A stretch of DNA of 64,000 bases from Oceanirhabdus sp. W0125-5 (GTDB lineage Bacteria > Bacillota > Clostridia > Clostridiales > Clostridiaceae), in the NCBI RefSeq assembly GCF_027938815.1, contig NZ_CP115913.1, forward strand, positions 430,001-494,000, in the 5' to 3' direction. Under the pieces are notes generated by a model. It was not told the DNA's origin and made no database searches. It was given only the letters and a program-made list of their open reading frames with translations. Positions 10,999 through 20,756 of this stretch are shown piece after piece. The translations under genes were made by a program, and so were the position numbers. Each line of letters starts with the position of its first letter. Position 1 is the stretch's first letter.

Positions 10999-12372
10999 AT
11001 GAAAGAATTCGATACGATTGCAGCAGTTGCCACTAGCATTGGCGAAGGTGGTATTTCTATTATTAGAATTTCAGGAAATGATGCATTAAAAATAATTAAA
11101 AAAATTTTTGTTGGTAAAAATGATAGAAAATTAGATAACATAAAGAGTTATACAATGAGATACGGATTCATTGTAGATAGTGAAGAAAATAAGATAGATG
11201 AAGTTATTATATCATTTATGAAAGGCCCTAGAAGCTTCACTGCAGAAGATACAATTGAAATTAATTGTCATGGTGGAGTGGTTGTTACTAATAACATTTT
11301 AAATGAGGTTATTAGAGCTGGAGCTAGATTAGCAGAACCAGGAGAGTTTACAAAACGAGCATTTTTAAATGGAAGAATAGATTTAAGTCAAGCAGAAGCA
11401 GTAATCGACATTATTAGAGCTAAAACGGAAATTAGTGCAAGATCAGCTTTACAACAATCTGAAGGAAAGATTTCCAAGGAAATAAATGAACTACGATCAC
11501 ATTTATTAGGGATAATTGCTAATATAGAGGCAACCGTAGATTATCCTGAAGATGAATTAGAAGAGGTAACAGCTGATATTGCAACAAAAAAAGCTAGTGA
11601 TATTCTAATAGAAATTGAAAGATTATTACAAAGTGCAGATGAAGGAAAGATATTGAGAGAGGGAATAACCACAACGTTAGTAGGAAAGCCTAATGTTGGA
11701 AAATCATCTTTACTTAATACAATTTTAAAAGAAACCAGAGCTATAGTTACTGATATTCCAGGTACAACAAGAGATATTATTGAAGAATATATAAACTTTA
11801 AGGGTATTCCAATTAAATTAATTGATACAGCTGGAATTAGAGAGACAGAAGATATTGTTGAGAAAATTGGAGTAGAAAAGTCACGTCAAATGATTGATAT
11901 GGCAGACTTAGTGCTATTTGTTTTAGATAACAGTAGACCAATTAATGAAGAAGATAAAGAGATATTTGAATATATCAAAGAAAAGAATTACTTAGTAATT
12001 ATAAATAAAATAGATTTAGATAAAGAGATGGATATAAGTGAGCTTGATATTCATAAATCTAGAATTATTGAAACATCTATTAAAGGTGAAGTAGGTATAG
12101 ATAAATTAAAGCAGAGCATAGAAGAAATGTTCTTTGGCGGAGAAATAAATTATAGCGATGTATATGTAACAAATAATAGACATAAACAAGCGCTAATTAG
12201 AGCTAAAGAGAGTATGAGTCATGCTATAGATGCCTTAAGTGTTACAATGGCTATAGATTTAGCTTCTATTGATTTAAGGGATGCGTGGAGACACTTAGGT
12301 GAAATAACAGGAGATACACTTGAAGAGGATATAATAGATAAAATATTTGCAGAATTTTGTTTAGGAAAGTAG
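10999..12372 (+). CDS. mnmE: tRNA modification GTPase MnmE
   Basis: GTPase that with MnmG installs the cmnm5 group on wobble uridine 34 of tRNAs such as Glu, Lys and Gln. The 457 residues have the N-terminal formyl-THF-binding dimer domain ([26 protein letters not shown]), a G domain inserted in a helical domain ([12 protein letters not shown] near 227, DIPGTTRD near 250, DTAGIRET near 273, NKID near 335), and the catalytic C-terminal FCLGK with the conserved Cys. RBS AAGGTGAGCAG. It overlaps the open frame of mnmG, whose real start is 8 bp downstream. Confidence 0.98.
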   Translation: MKEFDTIAAVATSIGEGGISIIRISGNDALKIIKKIFVGKNDRKLDNIKSYTMRYGFIVDSEENKIDEVIISFMKGPRSFTAEDTIEINCHGGVVVTNNILNEVIRAGARLAEPGEFTKRAFLNGRIDLSQAEAVIDIIRAKTEISARSALQQSEGKISKEINELRSHLLGIIANIEATVDYPEDELEEVTADIATKKASDILIEIERLLQSADEGKILREGITTTLVGKPNVGKSSLLNTILKETRAIVTDIPGTTRDIIEEYINFKGIPIKLIDTAGIRETEDIVEKIGVEKSRQMIDMADLVLFVLDNSRPINEEDKEIFEYIKEKNYLVIINKIDLDKEMDISELDIHKSRIIETSIKGEVGIDKLKQSIEEMFFGGEINYSDVYVTNNRHKQALIRAKESMSHAIDALSVTMAIDLASIDLRDAWRHLGEITGDTLEEDIIDKIFAEFCLGK

Positions 12373-12380
12373 GTGAAGTA

Positions 12381-14255
12381 ATGGCGTATTTTGGCGGAAA
12401 ATATGACGTAATTGTAATTGGAGCAGGGCATGCTGGATGTGAAGCTGCCTTAGCATCATCTAGATTAGGATGTAAGACATTAATGTGTACTACAAGCTTA
12501 GAGAGTATAGCTATGATGCCTTGTAACCCTAATATTGGAGGAACTGCTAAAGGACACTTGGTTAGAGAAATAGACGCTTTAGGTGGAGAGATGGGAATTA
12601 ATATTGATAAAACATTCATTCAATCTAGAATGTTGAATTTATCAAAAGGACCAGCAGTTCATTCACTTAGAGTGCAAGCAGATAAACATAGGTATTCTCA
12701 AGAAATGAAAAGAACTTTGGAAAAAGAAGATAATCTTGAATTAAAAATGACTGAAGTTGTTAAAATTTCACATGAAGATAATAAGGTCACAGGAGTTATT
12801 ACTAAGAATGGTGCTTTTTATGAAAGTAATGTGGTTGTTATAACAACTGGAACGTATCTTAAATCATCAATAATAATTGGAGAAAATCAATTCAATGAAG
12901 GGCCATCTGGATTATTGCCAGCTAATTTTTTATCTGATTCACTTAGTGAATTAAATATTGAATTAAGAAGATTTAAAACTGGAACTCCTGCTAGAGTTCA
13001 TAGAAGGTCAGTAGATTTTTCAAAAATGGAAGAACAACCAGGTGATTTAAAAATTGTACCATTCTCATTCATGAATAGAGACATTGATAGAGTACAAGTA
13101 TCTTGCTATCTAACTTATACTAATGAAAAAACTCATGAAATTATAAGAAACAATATCCATAGATCACCATTATATAATGGAACAGTAAAGAGTACTGGAC
13201 CAAGATATTGTCCATCTATTGAAGATAAAGTAATGAGATTTCCAGATAAGCAAAGGCATCAAATTTTTATTGAGCCAGAAGGAGAGAATACCGATGAGCT
13301 TTATGTTCAAGGTATGTCAAGTTCTCTTCCAGAAGATGTACAAATAGATATGTTGAGATCCATTGCTGGATTAGAAAATGTAGAAATTATGAGAATAGGA
13401 TATGCAATAGAATATGATTGCATAAATCCAAAGCAATTAGACTTGTCTTTACAGATAAAACATGTTGATGGACTGTTTTCAGCAGGACAATTTAATGGAA
13501 GTTCAGGATATGAAGAAGCAGCAGCACAAGGAATTATTGCAGGTATAAATGCTGCTAGAAAAGTCCAAGGAAAAGAACCTGTTATTCTGAAAAGATCTGA
13601 TGGATACATTGGGGTATTAATTGATGACTTGGTTACTAAAGGGACTAATGAGCCATATAGAATGATGACTTCTAGATCAGAATATAGACTTTTATTAAGA
13701 CAAGATAATGCTGATCTTAGATTAACTCAGAGGGGTTATGATATAGGCCTTGTTTCAGAAGAAAGACTAGAGTTATTTACCTTTAGAAAAGAAGCAATAG
13801 ATAATGAGATAAATAGAATAAAAGAAGTTAAGATAACAAATAAGAGAGAAGTTAATGAATGGTTAGTAGCTAATAACTCAGCAGAATTAAAAAAGCCAAT
13901 TACTTTATATGAGTTAATTAAAAGACCAGAATTGAATTATGAGATGGTAGCAGAACTTGATAAAGATAGAGTTGAGTTACCTTTGGATGTTCAAAAACAG
14001 GTATCAATATCTGCTAAATATGAAGGATATATTCAGAAACAACTTGAACAGGTAAAACAATTCAAAAAGTTTGAAAATAAAATTATACCAGAAGACATTG
14101 ATTATAAAGATGTAAAAAGTTTAAGAATTGAAGCTATGCAAAAATTAAATGAAATTAGACCAAAGAATTTAGGGCAAGCATCAAGAATATCTGGAGTGTC
14201 ACCAGCGGATATTACAGTATTAATGATTTATTTAGAACAAAATAAAAATAAATAG
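12381..14255 (+). CDS. mnmG: tRNA uridine-5-carboxymethylaminomethyl modification enzyme MnmG (GidA)
   Basis: FAD-dependent partner of MnmE in wobble-uridine modification. The 624 residues show the dinucleotide-binding motif [14 protein letters not shown] near the N terminus, the GidA signature [23 protein letters not shown], the FAD-contacting [21 protein letters not shown] near 375, and a helical C-terminal domain ending in [18 protein letters not shown] that binds MnmE. I use ATG 12381 ([16 protein letters not shown]) because AGGTGAAG precedes it; the frame continues upstream into mnmE. rsmG follows after 10 bp. Confidence 0.98.
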   Translation: MAYFGGKYDVIVIGAGHAGCEAALASSRLGCKTLMCTTSLESIAMMPCNPNIGGTAKGHLVREIDALGGEMGINIDKTFIQSRMLNLSKGPAVHSLRVQADKHRYSQEMKRTLEKEDNLELKMTEVVKISHEDNKVTGVITKNGAFYESNVVVITTGTYLKSSIIIGENQFNEGPSGLLPANFLSDSLSELNIELRRFKTGTPARVHRRSVDFSKMEEQPGDLKIVPFSFMNRDIDRVQVSCYLTYTNEKTHEIIRNNIHRSPLYNGTVKSTGPRYCPSIEDKVMRFPDKQRHQIFIEPEGENTDELYVQGMSSSLPEDVQIDMLRSIAGLENVEIMRIGYAIEYDCINPKQLDLSLQIKHVDGLFSAGQFNGSSGYEEAAAQGIIAGINAARKVQGKEPVILKRSDGYIGVLIDDLVTKGTNEPYRMMTSRSEYRLLLRQDNADLRLTQRGYDIGLVSEERLELFTFRKEAIDNEINRIKEVKITNKREVNEWLVANNSAELKKPITLYELIKRPELNYEMVAELDKDRVELPLDVQKQVSISAKYEGYIQKQLEQVKQFKKFENKIIPEDIDYKDVKSLRIEAMQKLNEIRPKNLGQASRISGVSPADITVLMIYLEQNKNK

Positions 14256-14265
14256 GGGCGGATTT

Positions 14266-14985
14266 ATGGAATACTATAAGTTATTTGAAAAAGCTTGTGC
14301 AGATGTAGACATTGAATTTAATGAAGATATGTATAATAAATTCATGAAATATAAAGAGCTTATTAAGGAATGGAATAAAAAAGTTAATTTAACTGCAATT
14401 ACTGAAGATGAAGAGATAATAAAAAAACACTTTATAGATTCTATAAAAGTTTTAAAAAATGATGGTCTTAAACAAGGAAATAAAGTTATTGATATTGGTA
14501 CTGGTGGTGGATTTCCAGGGATACCTCTAAAGATTGTCTTACCTGAGATAAAAATAACTTTATTAGACTCTCTAAATAAAAGAATCAATTTTCTTAATTT
14601 AGTCATAGAAGAGTTAGGGCTTAAAAATGTAGAAACTATACATGGAAGAGCAGAGGACTTTGGTCAGAATCCAAAATATAGAGAAAAATATGATTATGCT
14701 GTTTCTAGAGCAGTAGCTAATTTAACAGCACTTAGTGAATTCTGTATTCCTTTTGTTAAGGTTAATGGAAAATTTTTAGCTATGAAAGGACCGGCTGTTG
14801 AGGACGAAATAAATGATTCAAAAAAAGCAATAAATGTTTTAGGGGGAGAACTAAAGGTTGTTGATAATGTTATTGTTGAAGGTAGTGATTTAAATCATAA
14901 CTTAGTTTGTATTTTAAAGAAAAAAGCAACTCCTAAAAAATATCCAAGAAAAGCAGGAATGGTAACTAAAAATCCAATAAAATAA
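14266..14985 (+). CDS. rsmG: 16S rRNA (guanine(527)-N7)-methyltransferase RsmG (GidB)
   Basis: SAM-dependent methyltransferase acting on G527 of 16S rRNA. The 239 residues contain the cofactor loop [17 protein letters not shown] near residue 77, an acidic strand-end [12 protein letters not shown], then [30 protein letters not shown] in the catalytic half. The C terminus is basic ([22 protein letters not shown]), as is common for the family. It follows mnmG at 10 bp and is the last gene of the mnm operon before the first ParB-like gene. Confidence 0.98.
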   Translation: MEYYKLFEKACADVDIEFNEDMYNKFMKYKELIKEWNKKVNLTAITEDEEIIKKHFIDSIKVLKNDGLKQGNKVIDIGTGGGFPGIPLKIVLPEIKITLLDSLNKRINFLNLVIEELGLKNVETIHGRAEDFGQNPKYREKYDYAVSRAVANLTALSEFCIPFVKVNGKFLAMKGPAVEDEINDSKKAINVLGGELKVVDNVIVEGSDLNHNLVCILKKKATPKKYPRKAGMVTKNPIK

Positions 14986-15109
14986 TGAGAAAAAATGGAA
15001 ATTGATTTATTTTAAAGAGGATTTTTTGTTTATATATAGAATTAATATATAGTAGAAGTTTTATGAGGGTAACTCAGAAGAGTTAAAAAGATCAAAGGGA
15101 TGGTTAATT

Positions 15110-15889
15110 ATGGATAAAACGGTAAGCTATGTGAAGGTTGAAAAAATTATTCCTAATAGAAGTCAACCTAGGCAAATTTTTAATGATGATGCATTAAATG
15201 AATTAGCACAATCAATTGAGACATATGGTATTATACAGCCTATTTCATTAAGAAAATTTGATGAAAGTACTTTTGAAATAGTTGCAGGTGAAAGAAGATT
15301 TAGAGCAGCTAAATTAATTGGATTATCAGAAGTACCATCAATAATTGTAGATTTAGATGAAAAAGATAGTGCTTTTGTGGCGTTATTAGAAAATGTTCAA
15401 AGGGAAGATTTGAACTTTATTGAAGAAGCTGAAGCATATAGTAAATTATTAAAAGATTATAACTATACACAAGGTCAATTAGCTGAAGTAATGGGAAAAA
15501 AGCAATCAACTATAGCTAATAAGTTAAGAATACTAAAGCTTCCTAAAGAAGTGAGAAGTCTTTTAATAGAGAATAACTTAACAGAAAGACATGGAAGAGC
15601 TTTACTTAAACTACCTAGTGAAGAATTACAATTAGAAATTCTAAAAAAAGTAATTGATAAAGAATTAAATGTTAAAAATACTGAAGAACTAATTAAATTA
15701 GAGCTTCATAAATTAGAAAATGCAGAAATAGCAGCTGATGGTAAAAAGAAAATTAAAGGAATTTTCTCTCCAAGAATTTATATGAATACCATAAAACAAA
15801 CTTTTGATAAATTTGGAGTAAATGCTACTTATAGAAGTAAAGAACTAGATGATTCAATTGAAATTGTAGTTAAAATACCAAAAAAGTAA
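15110..15889 (+). CDS. noc: ParB/Noc family nucleoid protein
   Basis: ParB-like CTP-switch DNA-binding protein of 259 aa, in the position of noc in Bacillus (after rsmG, before soj). It has the ParB box I (NRSQPRQIF) and the CTP-binding motif GERRFRAAKLIGL near residue 62, the ENVQREDLNFIEEAEAY segment near 93, and a helix-turn-helix QLAEVMGKKQSTIANKLRIL near 125. It lacks the N-terminal amphipathic helix that anchors B. subtilis Noc to membrane: the protein starts directly MDKTVSYVKVEKI. A true Noc site (ATTTCCCGGGAAAT) is not seen nearby; parS is. It may therefore be a second ParB rather than Noc. Confidence 0.85.
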   Translation: MDKTVSYVKVEKIIPNRSQPRQIFNDDALNELAQSIETYGIIQPISLRKFDESTFEIVAGERRFRAAKLIGLSEVPSIIVDLDEKDSAFVALLENVQREDLNFIEEAEAYSKLLKDYNYTQGQLAEVMGKKQSTIANKLRILKLPKEVRSLLIENNLTERHGRALLKLPSEELQLEILKKVIDKELNVKNTEELIKLELHKLENAEIAADGKKKIKGIFSPRIYMNTIKQTFDKFGVNATYRSKELDDSIEIVVKIPKK

Positions 15890-15918
15890 TGTTTCACGTG
15901 AAACATTACTTTTTTTTA
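15886..15918 (+). promoter_or_regulatory. parS site 1 embedded in a terminator hairpin
   Basis: The perfect 16-bp parS consensus TGTTTCACGTGAAACA lies at 15890-15905. It is the centre of a larger perfect palindrome, GTAATGTTTCAC paired with GTGAAACATTAC (15886-15909), flanked by As and followed by a run of eight Ts. The noc stop codon (15887-15889) is inside the left arm. So the ParB loading site also looks like the noc terminator. Confidence 0.93.
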
Positions 15919-16058
15919 TTATCTATTACTTAAAATCACTTTCAAAATATTAGAAAAAATAATATAATTAAAGTATAAGATTTAATGTAAAATATCTGGT
16001 AATGATATAAATTAAAAAAGCTATTAATGGATTTTAATTATAAGGGGGGGGAAGTTTA

Positions 16059-16835
16059 ATGAAAAAAATATGTATATTTAATCAAAAAGGTGGAGTAGGA
16101 AAGACTACAGTAAATATAAATCTTTGTGCTAATTTGGCTCTCATGGGATTAAAAATTCTAGTAATAGATATAGATCCCCAAGGAAATACTACTAGCGGAT
16201 TAGGCATAGATAAAAGAAAAGTTAATAAATCCATGTATGATATTCTTACTAATGCTGAAGTTAAATTGAATGACGTGATTGTAGAGAGTGAATTAATCAG
16301 TAACTTTTTCTTAGCTCCATCAACAATGGAATTAGCAGGTGCAGAAGTAGAACTAATAGGATTAAGTAAAAGAGAAGAGATTTTAAAAGAAAAAATTAGA
16401 GAAGTAGAGAATGAATACGATTACATATTCATTGATTGTCCACCATCCTTAGGATTTTTGACAATCAATGCATTAACAGCTTGTGAAAGTGTATTAATAC
16501 CAATACAATGTGAGTTTTATGCACTTGAGGGTGTAGGACAACTTGTTAATACAATAAATTTAGTTAAAAAATCATTAAATCAAGAATTAGATATAGAAGG
16601 CGTATTATTAAATATGTATGATTCTAGAACAAGATTAAGTTCAGAAGTGGTTGATGAGGTAAAAAGATATTTTAAAGATAAAGTATATGACACAGTAATA
16701 CCTAGAAATATTAGACTAGCTGAGGCACCGAGTTTTGGATTACCAGTAATTCTTTATGATAGGAAATGTAAAGGTACCGAAGCATTTAGTAACTTAACTA
16801 ACGAATTCTTGAGTAAAAATAAAGGAGAAATATAA
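16059..16835 (+). CDS. soj: Chromosome partitioning ATPase ParA/Soj
   Basis: Deviant Walker ATPase that positions origins together with ParB-parS and regulates DnaA. The 258 residues start MKKICIFNQKGGVGKTTVNINLCANLA with the signature-lysine P-loop KGGVGKTT, then VIDIDPQGNTTSGLG (Walker A') near 40 and DYIFIDCPPSLGFLTINAL (Walker B) near 120. A G-rich ribosome binding site precedes ATG 16059. The stop overlaps parB by one base, so the two are translationally coupled. Its substrate DNA sites are the two parS copies next to this operon. Confidence 0.97.
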   Translation: MKKICIFNQKGGVGKTTVNINLCANLALMGLKILVIDIDPQGNTTSGLGIDKRKVNKSMYDILTNAEVKLNDVIVESELISNFFLAPSTMELAGAEVELIGLSKREEILKEKIREVENEYDYIFIDCPPSLGFLTINALTACESVLIPIQCEFYALEGVGQLVNTINLVKKSLNQELDIEGVLLNMYDSRTRLSSEVVDEVKRYFKDKVYDTVIPRNIRLAEAPSFGLPVILYDRKCKGTEAFSNLTNEFLSKNKGEI

Positions 16836-17674
16836 TGAAAAAACATGGACTTGGGAGAGGGTTAGGAGCATTAATACCTGAGAACAATACAGAAGTTGGT
16901 AACCATGAAGGATTAATATCAATTCAACTAATAAAACCTAATAAAGATCAACCACGTAAAAATTTTGATGACGATAAAGTTGAACAATTAGCAAAATCTA
17001 TTAAAGAGCATGGAATAATACAACCTCTTATTACATATAAAGATGGAGATAATTATATAATTATTGCAGGTGAAAGAAGATGGAGAGCTGCAAAAAAATG
17101 CAAATTAAAGGAAGTACCTGTTGTTGTTGTTGATAAAAAAAGTGATAAGCAAGTTTTAGAATTATCTTTAATTGAAAATATTCAAAGAGAAGATTTAAAT
17201 TCCATTGAGGTAGCATTAGGATATAAAAGTTTAATTGAGGATTTTTCACTTACTCATGATGAATTGAGTGAAAGAATTGGAAAATCAAGAACATCTATAA
17301 CAAATACATTAAGGTTATTACAATTAGATAGTAGAGTTCAAGAGTATTTAATAGATAAGGTTATAACTGAAGGACATGGAAGGGCTTTGTTAAGTTTGGA
17401 GGATAAGGAACTTCAGTATAAACTATCACAAAAAATTATAGATGATGGACTTAGTGTTAGAGATATTGAAAGAATGGTTAAAACACTAGGTAAGAAAGAA
17501 AAGAAAAAAACTAAAGAGGATTATTCTATTTTCTTAAAGGAGTATTCAACTCAATTAGAAGAAAAACTTGGAACTAAGGTTAGTTTTAAGAGTAAATCTA
17601 AAAATAAAGGTAAAATTGAAATTGAATATTACTCTATAGATGATTTAGAGAGATTAATGAAAATATTGAGTTAA
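16835..17674 (+). CDS. spo0J: Chromosome partitioning protein ParB/Spo0J
   Basis: CTPase that loads at parS, spreads as a DNA clamp and recruits SMC. The 279 residues begin MKKHGLGRGLGALIPEN, the GLGRGL motif that stimulates ParA, followed by the NKDQPRKNFDDD ParB box, GERRWRAAKKCKLKEVPV (CTP binding) near 75, LIENIQREDLNSIEVALGYKSLI near 107, and the helix-turn-helix LSERIGKSRTSITNTLRLL near 143. The C-terminal dimer domain ends SIDDLERLMKILS. It is the closest ParA partner in the operon and its terminator contains parS site 2. Confidence 0.97.
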   Translation: MKKHGLGRGLGALIPENNTEVGNHEGLISIQLIKPNKDQPRKNFDDDKVEQLAKSIKEHGIIQPLITYKDGDNYIIIAGERRWRAAKKCKLKEVPVVVVDKKSDKQVLELSLIENIQREDLNSIEVALGYKSLIEDFSLTHDELSERIGKSRTSITNTLRLLQLDSRVQEYLIDKVITEGHGRALLSLEDKELQYKLSQKIIDDGLSVRDIERMVKTLGKKEKKKTKEDYSIFLKEYSTQLEEKLGTKVSFKSKSKNKGKIEIEYYSIDDLERLMKILS

Positions 17675-17706
17675 TGTTTCACGTGAAACATTAACTCATT
17701 TTTTTA
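17668..17706 (+). promoter_or_regulatory. parS site 2 embedded in a terminator hairpin
   Basis: The same perfect parS consensus lies at 17675-17690, in a 15 bp perfect stem GAGTTAATGTTTCAC / GTGAAACATTAACTC (17668-17697) followed by ATTTTTTTAT. The stop codon of spo0J is in the left arm. It mirrors site 1, 1.79 kb away. Confidence 0.93.
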
Positions 17707-17851
17707 TAGATTCAACAGAAAAATAATTTATTCAAATAGATTAAATGTATTTTTAGCCAAAGAGAGTTTCTTCTTTAATCTTTATTATTTAAATCTAAAT
17801 TATACTTTTGAATTTATTGAATAAGTTAAGTTTTTCTTTAAGAAAACTATA

Positions 17852-18427
17852 CTAAATAACATTAGAAGAAGTATTTTTTCCACCTATGGTTTTAATTATT
17901 GAGTGATATACTCCCTTAGAAATTATATCAGCAAGTCTCATAACAACATATAACCTCGTATTTTGAAGCACCATAAATTCTAGACCACCGGATATATTAA
18001 CTATTCCAGTAATACTAATATCACCTATAGAGGGAAGATCCTTATTCATTGCTGCACCTGGACGTAATGGTTTATTTTGTAGAGATATGCTACCAATGCT
18101 TTGTAAACTTCCTAAACAAGCATCAATTGCAATTATAAAAGGATTATTATAAGTAGAATAGATTAAATTAATATTTTCTTGTAAATTCTTAGAGTGAACT
18201 GGAGTTTTTAAATTTCCATAAACAAAAATATTGTCTCTATCTAAGAACTTTAATTTTTCACCAACTAGTGGTCCTAAACTATCACCTGTTGATCTGTCTG
18301 TTCCAATACATAAAATAATTAGGGGTCGTCCACTTTTGATCACAGGTTTTATATACTTTGAAATTGAATCACGTAAAACATTAATGCAATTATTGGAATT
18401 AGTATTTATAATTTCTTTTTTATGCAT
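17852..18427 (-). CDS. yyaC: YyaC family spore protease-like protein (DUF1256)
   Basis: Sporulation-associated protein (191 aa) of the YyaC family, structurally related to germination protease GPR. The conserved LIILCIGTDRSTGDSLGPLVGEKL is near residue 34, followed by NPFIIAIDACLG near 95 and the RPGAAMNKDLPSIGDISITGIVNISGG block near 125. Its peptidase activity and substrate are not established. I take ATG 18427 (MHKKEII) since ACAGGAGGTTTGTTT lies upstream, although that ribosome binding site is part of a hairpin. It lies downstream of the cysteine-desulfurase-like gene on the same strand. Confidence 0.93.
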   Translation of the reverse strand: MHKKEIINTNSNNCINVLRDSISKYIKPVIKSGRPLIILCIGTDRSTGDSLGPLVGEKLKFLDRDNIFVYGNLKTPVHSKNLQENINLIYSTYNNPFIIAIDACLGSLQSIGSISLQNKPLRPGAAMNKDLPSIGDISITGIVNISGGLEFMVLQNTRLYVVMRLADIISKGVYHSIIKTIGGKNTSSNVI

Positions 18428-18429
18428 AA

Positions 18430-18470
18430 ACAAACCTCCTGTCTTAAGTATTCCCAAGAAAGAGGTTTGT
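18430..18470 (-). promoter_or_regulatory. Hairpin that masks the yyaC ribosome binding site
   Basis: On the minus-strand RNA a perfect 9 bp stem forms between ACAAACCTC (genome 18462-18470 as GAGGTTTGT) and GAGGTTTGT (18430-18438), with a 23-base loop. The right arm contains the GGAGG ribosome binding site of yyaC, so folding should block translation unless relieved. No T run follows. This is read from sequence; the regulatory role is inference. Confidence 0.65.
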
Positions 18471-18478
18471 ATACAAGT

Positions 18479-19633
18479 TTATTCAAATTTATGTAATTTA
18501 TATATAGAATCAATACAGTAATTTATATCAATTATATCATTGAAAAATCCAAAGCTTAATCTTAATGTTCCAGTTGGATATGTATTAATAGTTTTATGGG
18601 CTAAAGGTGCACAATGTAAGCCACTTCTTGTGATAATTCCATATTTGTGATCTAATTCAAATGAGAATAAAGAATTATCAAGTTTATGAGAATTTATTGA
18701 AACTGCAGAGGTTCTCTTACTAGAATTAATATCGCCGTAGAAATCTATATAGGGCATGTTTAATAATGATTCAATAAGTTTATCATTTAAATTAACTTCA
18801 TGTTCTCTAATAGTTTCAATATTTGTATTTAAAATAAATTTAACACCTTCATTTAGTCCTGCAATTCCTGGTGTATTTAAAGTTCCACTTTCAAATTTAT
18901 CAGGAAGAAAGCTTGGTTGAATTATTTCAGAGGATGTACTTCCAGTTCCTCCAGTGATAATTGGATTCACAAAATCATTAAATTCATTAGATATAACAAA
19001 TCCTCCAATACCTTGTGGTCCAAACAGAGACTTATGACCCGTAAAACATAGAGCACTAAAATATATATCTGAAAGATTAATATCAAGAACACCAGCACTC
19101 TGAGCACTATCTATTATAAGAAATATTGAATTGTTTCTACAAATTTCACCAAGTTTTTTAATTGGTTGAATTGAACCTATAATATTTGAACTATGAGATA
19201 GTACAAACAATTTTGTATTTGCTTTTATGTGATTTTCAAAAATTAAAGGATCTAAATACCCATTTTTATCACAATCAATTATATCTAATTCAATAATTCC
19301 TTTTTCAGAAAGAGCTTTAAGAGGTCTAAGTACAGAATTATGTTCCATTGAAGTAGTTATAACATGCCAGCCTTTTTGAACACAGCCATTAATAAGCATA
19401 TTTAAAGAGTGAGTAATATTACTAGTAAAAATAATATTTTCAGGAGAATCAAAATTAAATAATTTACAAAGATTCTCGCGACATTCAAATACAATCCTAC
19501 TTCCTTCTAAATTCGAAAAAGAAGCACTTCTACCAGGATTACTGCTAATACTAGTTAAACAATTAGTAATTCCAGATATCACAGACTTAGGCTTCGGAAA
19601 AGAAGTAGCAGCATTATTTGCATAAAGTTTCAT
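18479..19633 (-). CDS. Cysteine desulfurase family protein (class V aminotransferase fold)
   Basis: PLP enzyme of 384 aa. Start MKLYANNAATSFPKPKSV is the typical opening of the cysteine desulfurase/selenocysteine lyase-like branch often found with YedF. Visible motifs: THSLNMLINGCVQKGWHVITTSMEHNSV near 70-100, the PLP-binding Lys in CFTGHKSLFGPQGIGGF near 197, and the active-site Cys in RSGLHCAPLAHK near 345. It probably mobilises sulfur or selenium from cysteine or selenocysteine; which one is not decidable here. yedF diverges from it 208 bp away, supporting a sulfur/selenium link. Confidence 0.87.
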   Translation of the reverse strand: MKLYANNAATSFPKPKSVISGITNCLTSISSNPGRSASFSNLEGSRIVFECRENLCKLFNFDSPENIIFTSNITHSLNMLINGCVQKGWHVITTSMEHNSVLRPLKALSEKGIIELDIIDCDKNGYLDPLIFENHIKANTKLFVLSHSSNIIGSIQPIKKLGEICRNNSIFLIIDSAQSAGVLDINLSDIYFSALCFTGHKSLFGPQGIGGFVISNEFNDFVNPIITGGTGSTSSEIIQPSFLPDKFESGTLNTPGIAGLNEGVKFILNTNIETIREHEVNLNDKLIESLLNMPYIDFYGDINSSKRTSAVSINSHKLDNSLFSFELDHKYGIITRSGLHCAPLAHKTINTYPTGTLRLSFGFFNDIIDINYCIDSIYKLHKFE

Positions 19634-19841
19634 AAGATATCTCCTTTTATATCAATTTAATTATTAAATTATGGATATATTTATTGTTAAAACTGCTTAT
19701 ATAACATAATAAAATTAATTACACAATTATAGAATAAAACACAAAATAATTATGAATATGAAATATTTTATTGTATAATGTTATTATAAATTATAATCGG
19801 TAATATAGAAATAATCAATTAATATAAAAGGAGGATTATTT

Positions 19842-20429
19842 GTGGAAAATAGAGTTATAGATTGTACAGGATTAAACTGTCCTATGCCTGTCATAAATAC
19901 AAAAAAAGCATTATCAGAAATTGAAGAAGGTACTATTGAAGTAATTATAGATAATGAAATTGCAAAAGCTAATATTGTAAAATTAGCAAATAATCAAAAT
20001 ATGAAATATGATGTTATAGATTCTGAAGAAAAGTTTATAATTAAAATAACTAAACAACTATCTGAAGAAGAAAAAAAATCTATAAAAAATAAAAAAAAGT
20101 TTACTGTTGTAATAGGAACAGATGTAATGGGGCAGGGCAGTGAGGAATTAGGTAGAATTTTAATTAAAGGATATATATTTGCTTTAAGTGAAAGTGAAGA
20201 AAAGCCTACAGATATTATAATATATAATGGTGGTGTAAAACTTGCAGCTGAAGGTTCAAATGTTATTGAATCCTTAAGAAAGCTTGAAAGTGAAGGAATA
20301 AAGATTCAAGTATGTGGAACATGTCTAGAATATTATAAAATTAAAGATCAATTGAAGGTTGGAGAAATAAGTAATATGTATAATATTGTAGAAACTATGA
20401 ATTCTTCAGATAAAGTAATAAATATATAA
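19842..20429 (+). CDS. yedF: YedF family sulfurtransferase-like protein
   Basis: Two-domain protein of 195 aa. The N-terminal TusA/SirA-like domain shows DCTGLNCPMPVINTKKAL with the CPxP motif (Cys near residue 11) that carries a persulfide in TusA; the C-terminal domain (VVIGTDVMGQGSEELGRIL, YNGGVKLAAEGSN, CGTCLEYY) resembles DsrE-type proteins. The family is annotated as a selenium metabolism marker and often lies with a cysteine desulfurase and a DUF3343 gene, as here. No selD or selA is in this window. RBS AAGGAGGATTATTT before GTG 19842. Confidence 0.9.
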   Translation: MENRVIDCTGLNCPMPVINTKKALSEIEEGTIEVIIDNEIAKANIVKLANNQNMKYDVIDSEEKFIIKITKQLSEEEKKSIKNKKKFTVVIGTDVMGQGSEELGRILIKGYIFALSESEEKPTDIIIYNGGVKLAAEGSNVIESLRKLESEGIKIQVCGTCLEYYKIKDQLKVGEISNMYNIVETMNSSDKVINI

Positions 20430-20463
20430 AAATTAATACTAAAGAAAATTAATGGTGATAAAG

Positions 20464-20724
20464 ATGGAGAAAAATTATTTAATAACATTTAAAAATACAC
20501 ATGATGCTATCAAAGGTGAGAGTATAGCTAATAGTAAAAAAGCAAAAGTAAGAGTAATGCCAACACCAACAAAGATTACAAAAAGTTGTGGTATAAGCTT
20601 ACAGATGAACCATGAAAATATGTTAATATTGAAAGAAGAAATAAAAAGAGGAACAATGAACATAAATACTGTTTATTTAATGATAAATGAAGAATATACT
20701 ACCATTGATATTGACAATATTTAA
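20464..20724 (+). CDS. DUF3343 protein, putative Se/S carrier
   Basis: Small protein (86 aa from ATG 20464) with MEKNYLITFKNTHDAIKGE, MPTPTKITKSCGISLQM and a single conserved Cys in KSCGISL, typical of the DUF3343 family that accompanies YedF and cysteine desulfurase. It is proposed as a sulfur or selenium carrier, but biochemical proof is lacking as far as I know. GGTGAT just upstream acts as ribosome binding site; an in-frame start at 20452 is possible. It follows yedF after 34 bp. Confidence 0.85.
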   Translation: MEKNYLITFKNTHDAIKGESIANSKKAKVRVMPTPTKITKSCGISLQMNHENMLILKEEIKRGTMNINTVYLMINEEYTTIDIDNI

Positions 20725-20756
20725 CATTAAAAATATTAAGTATTGGAGTGATAATA

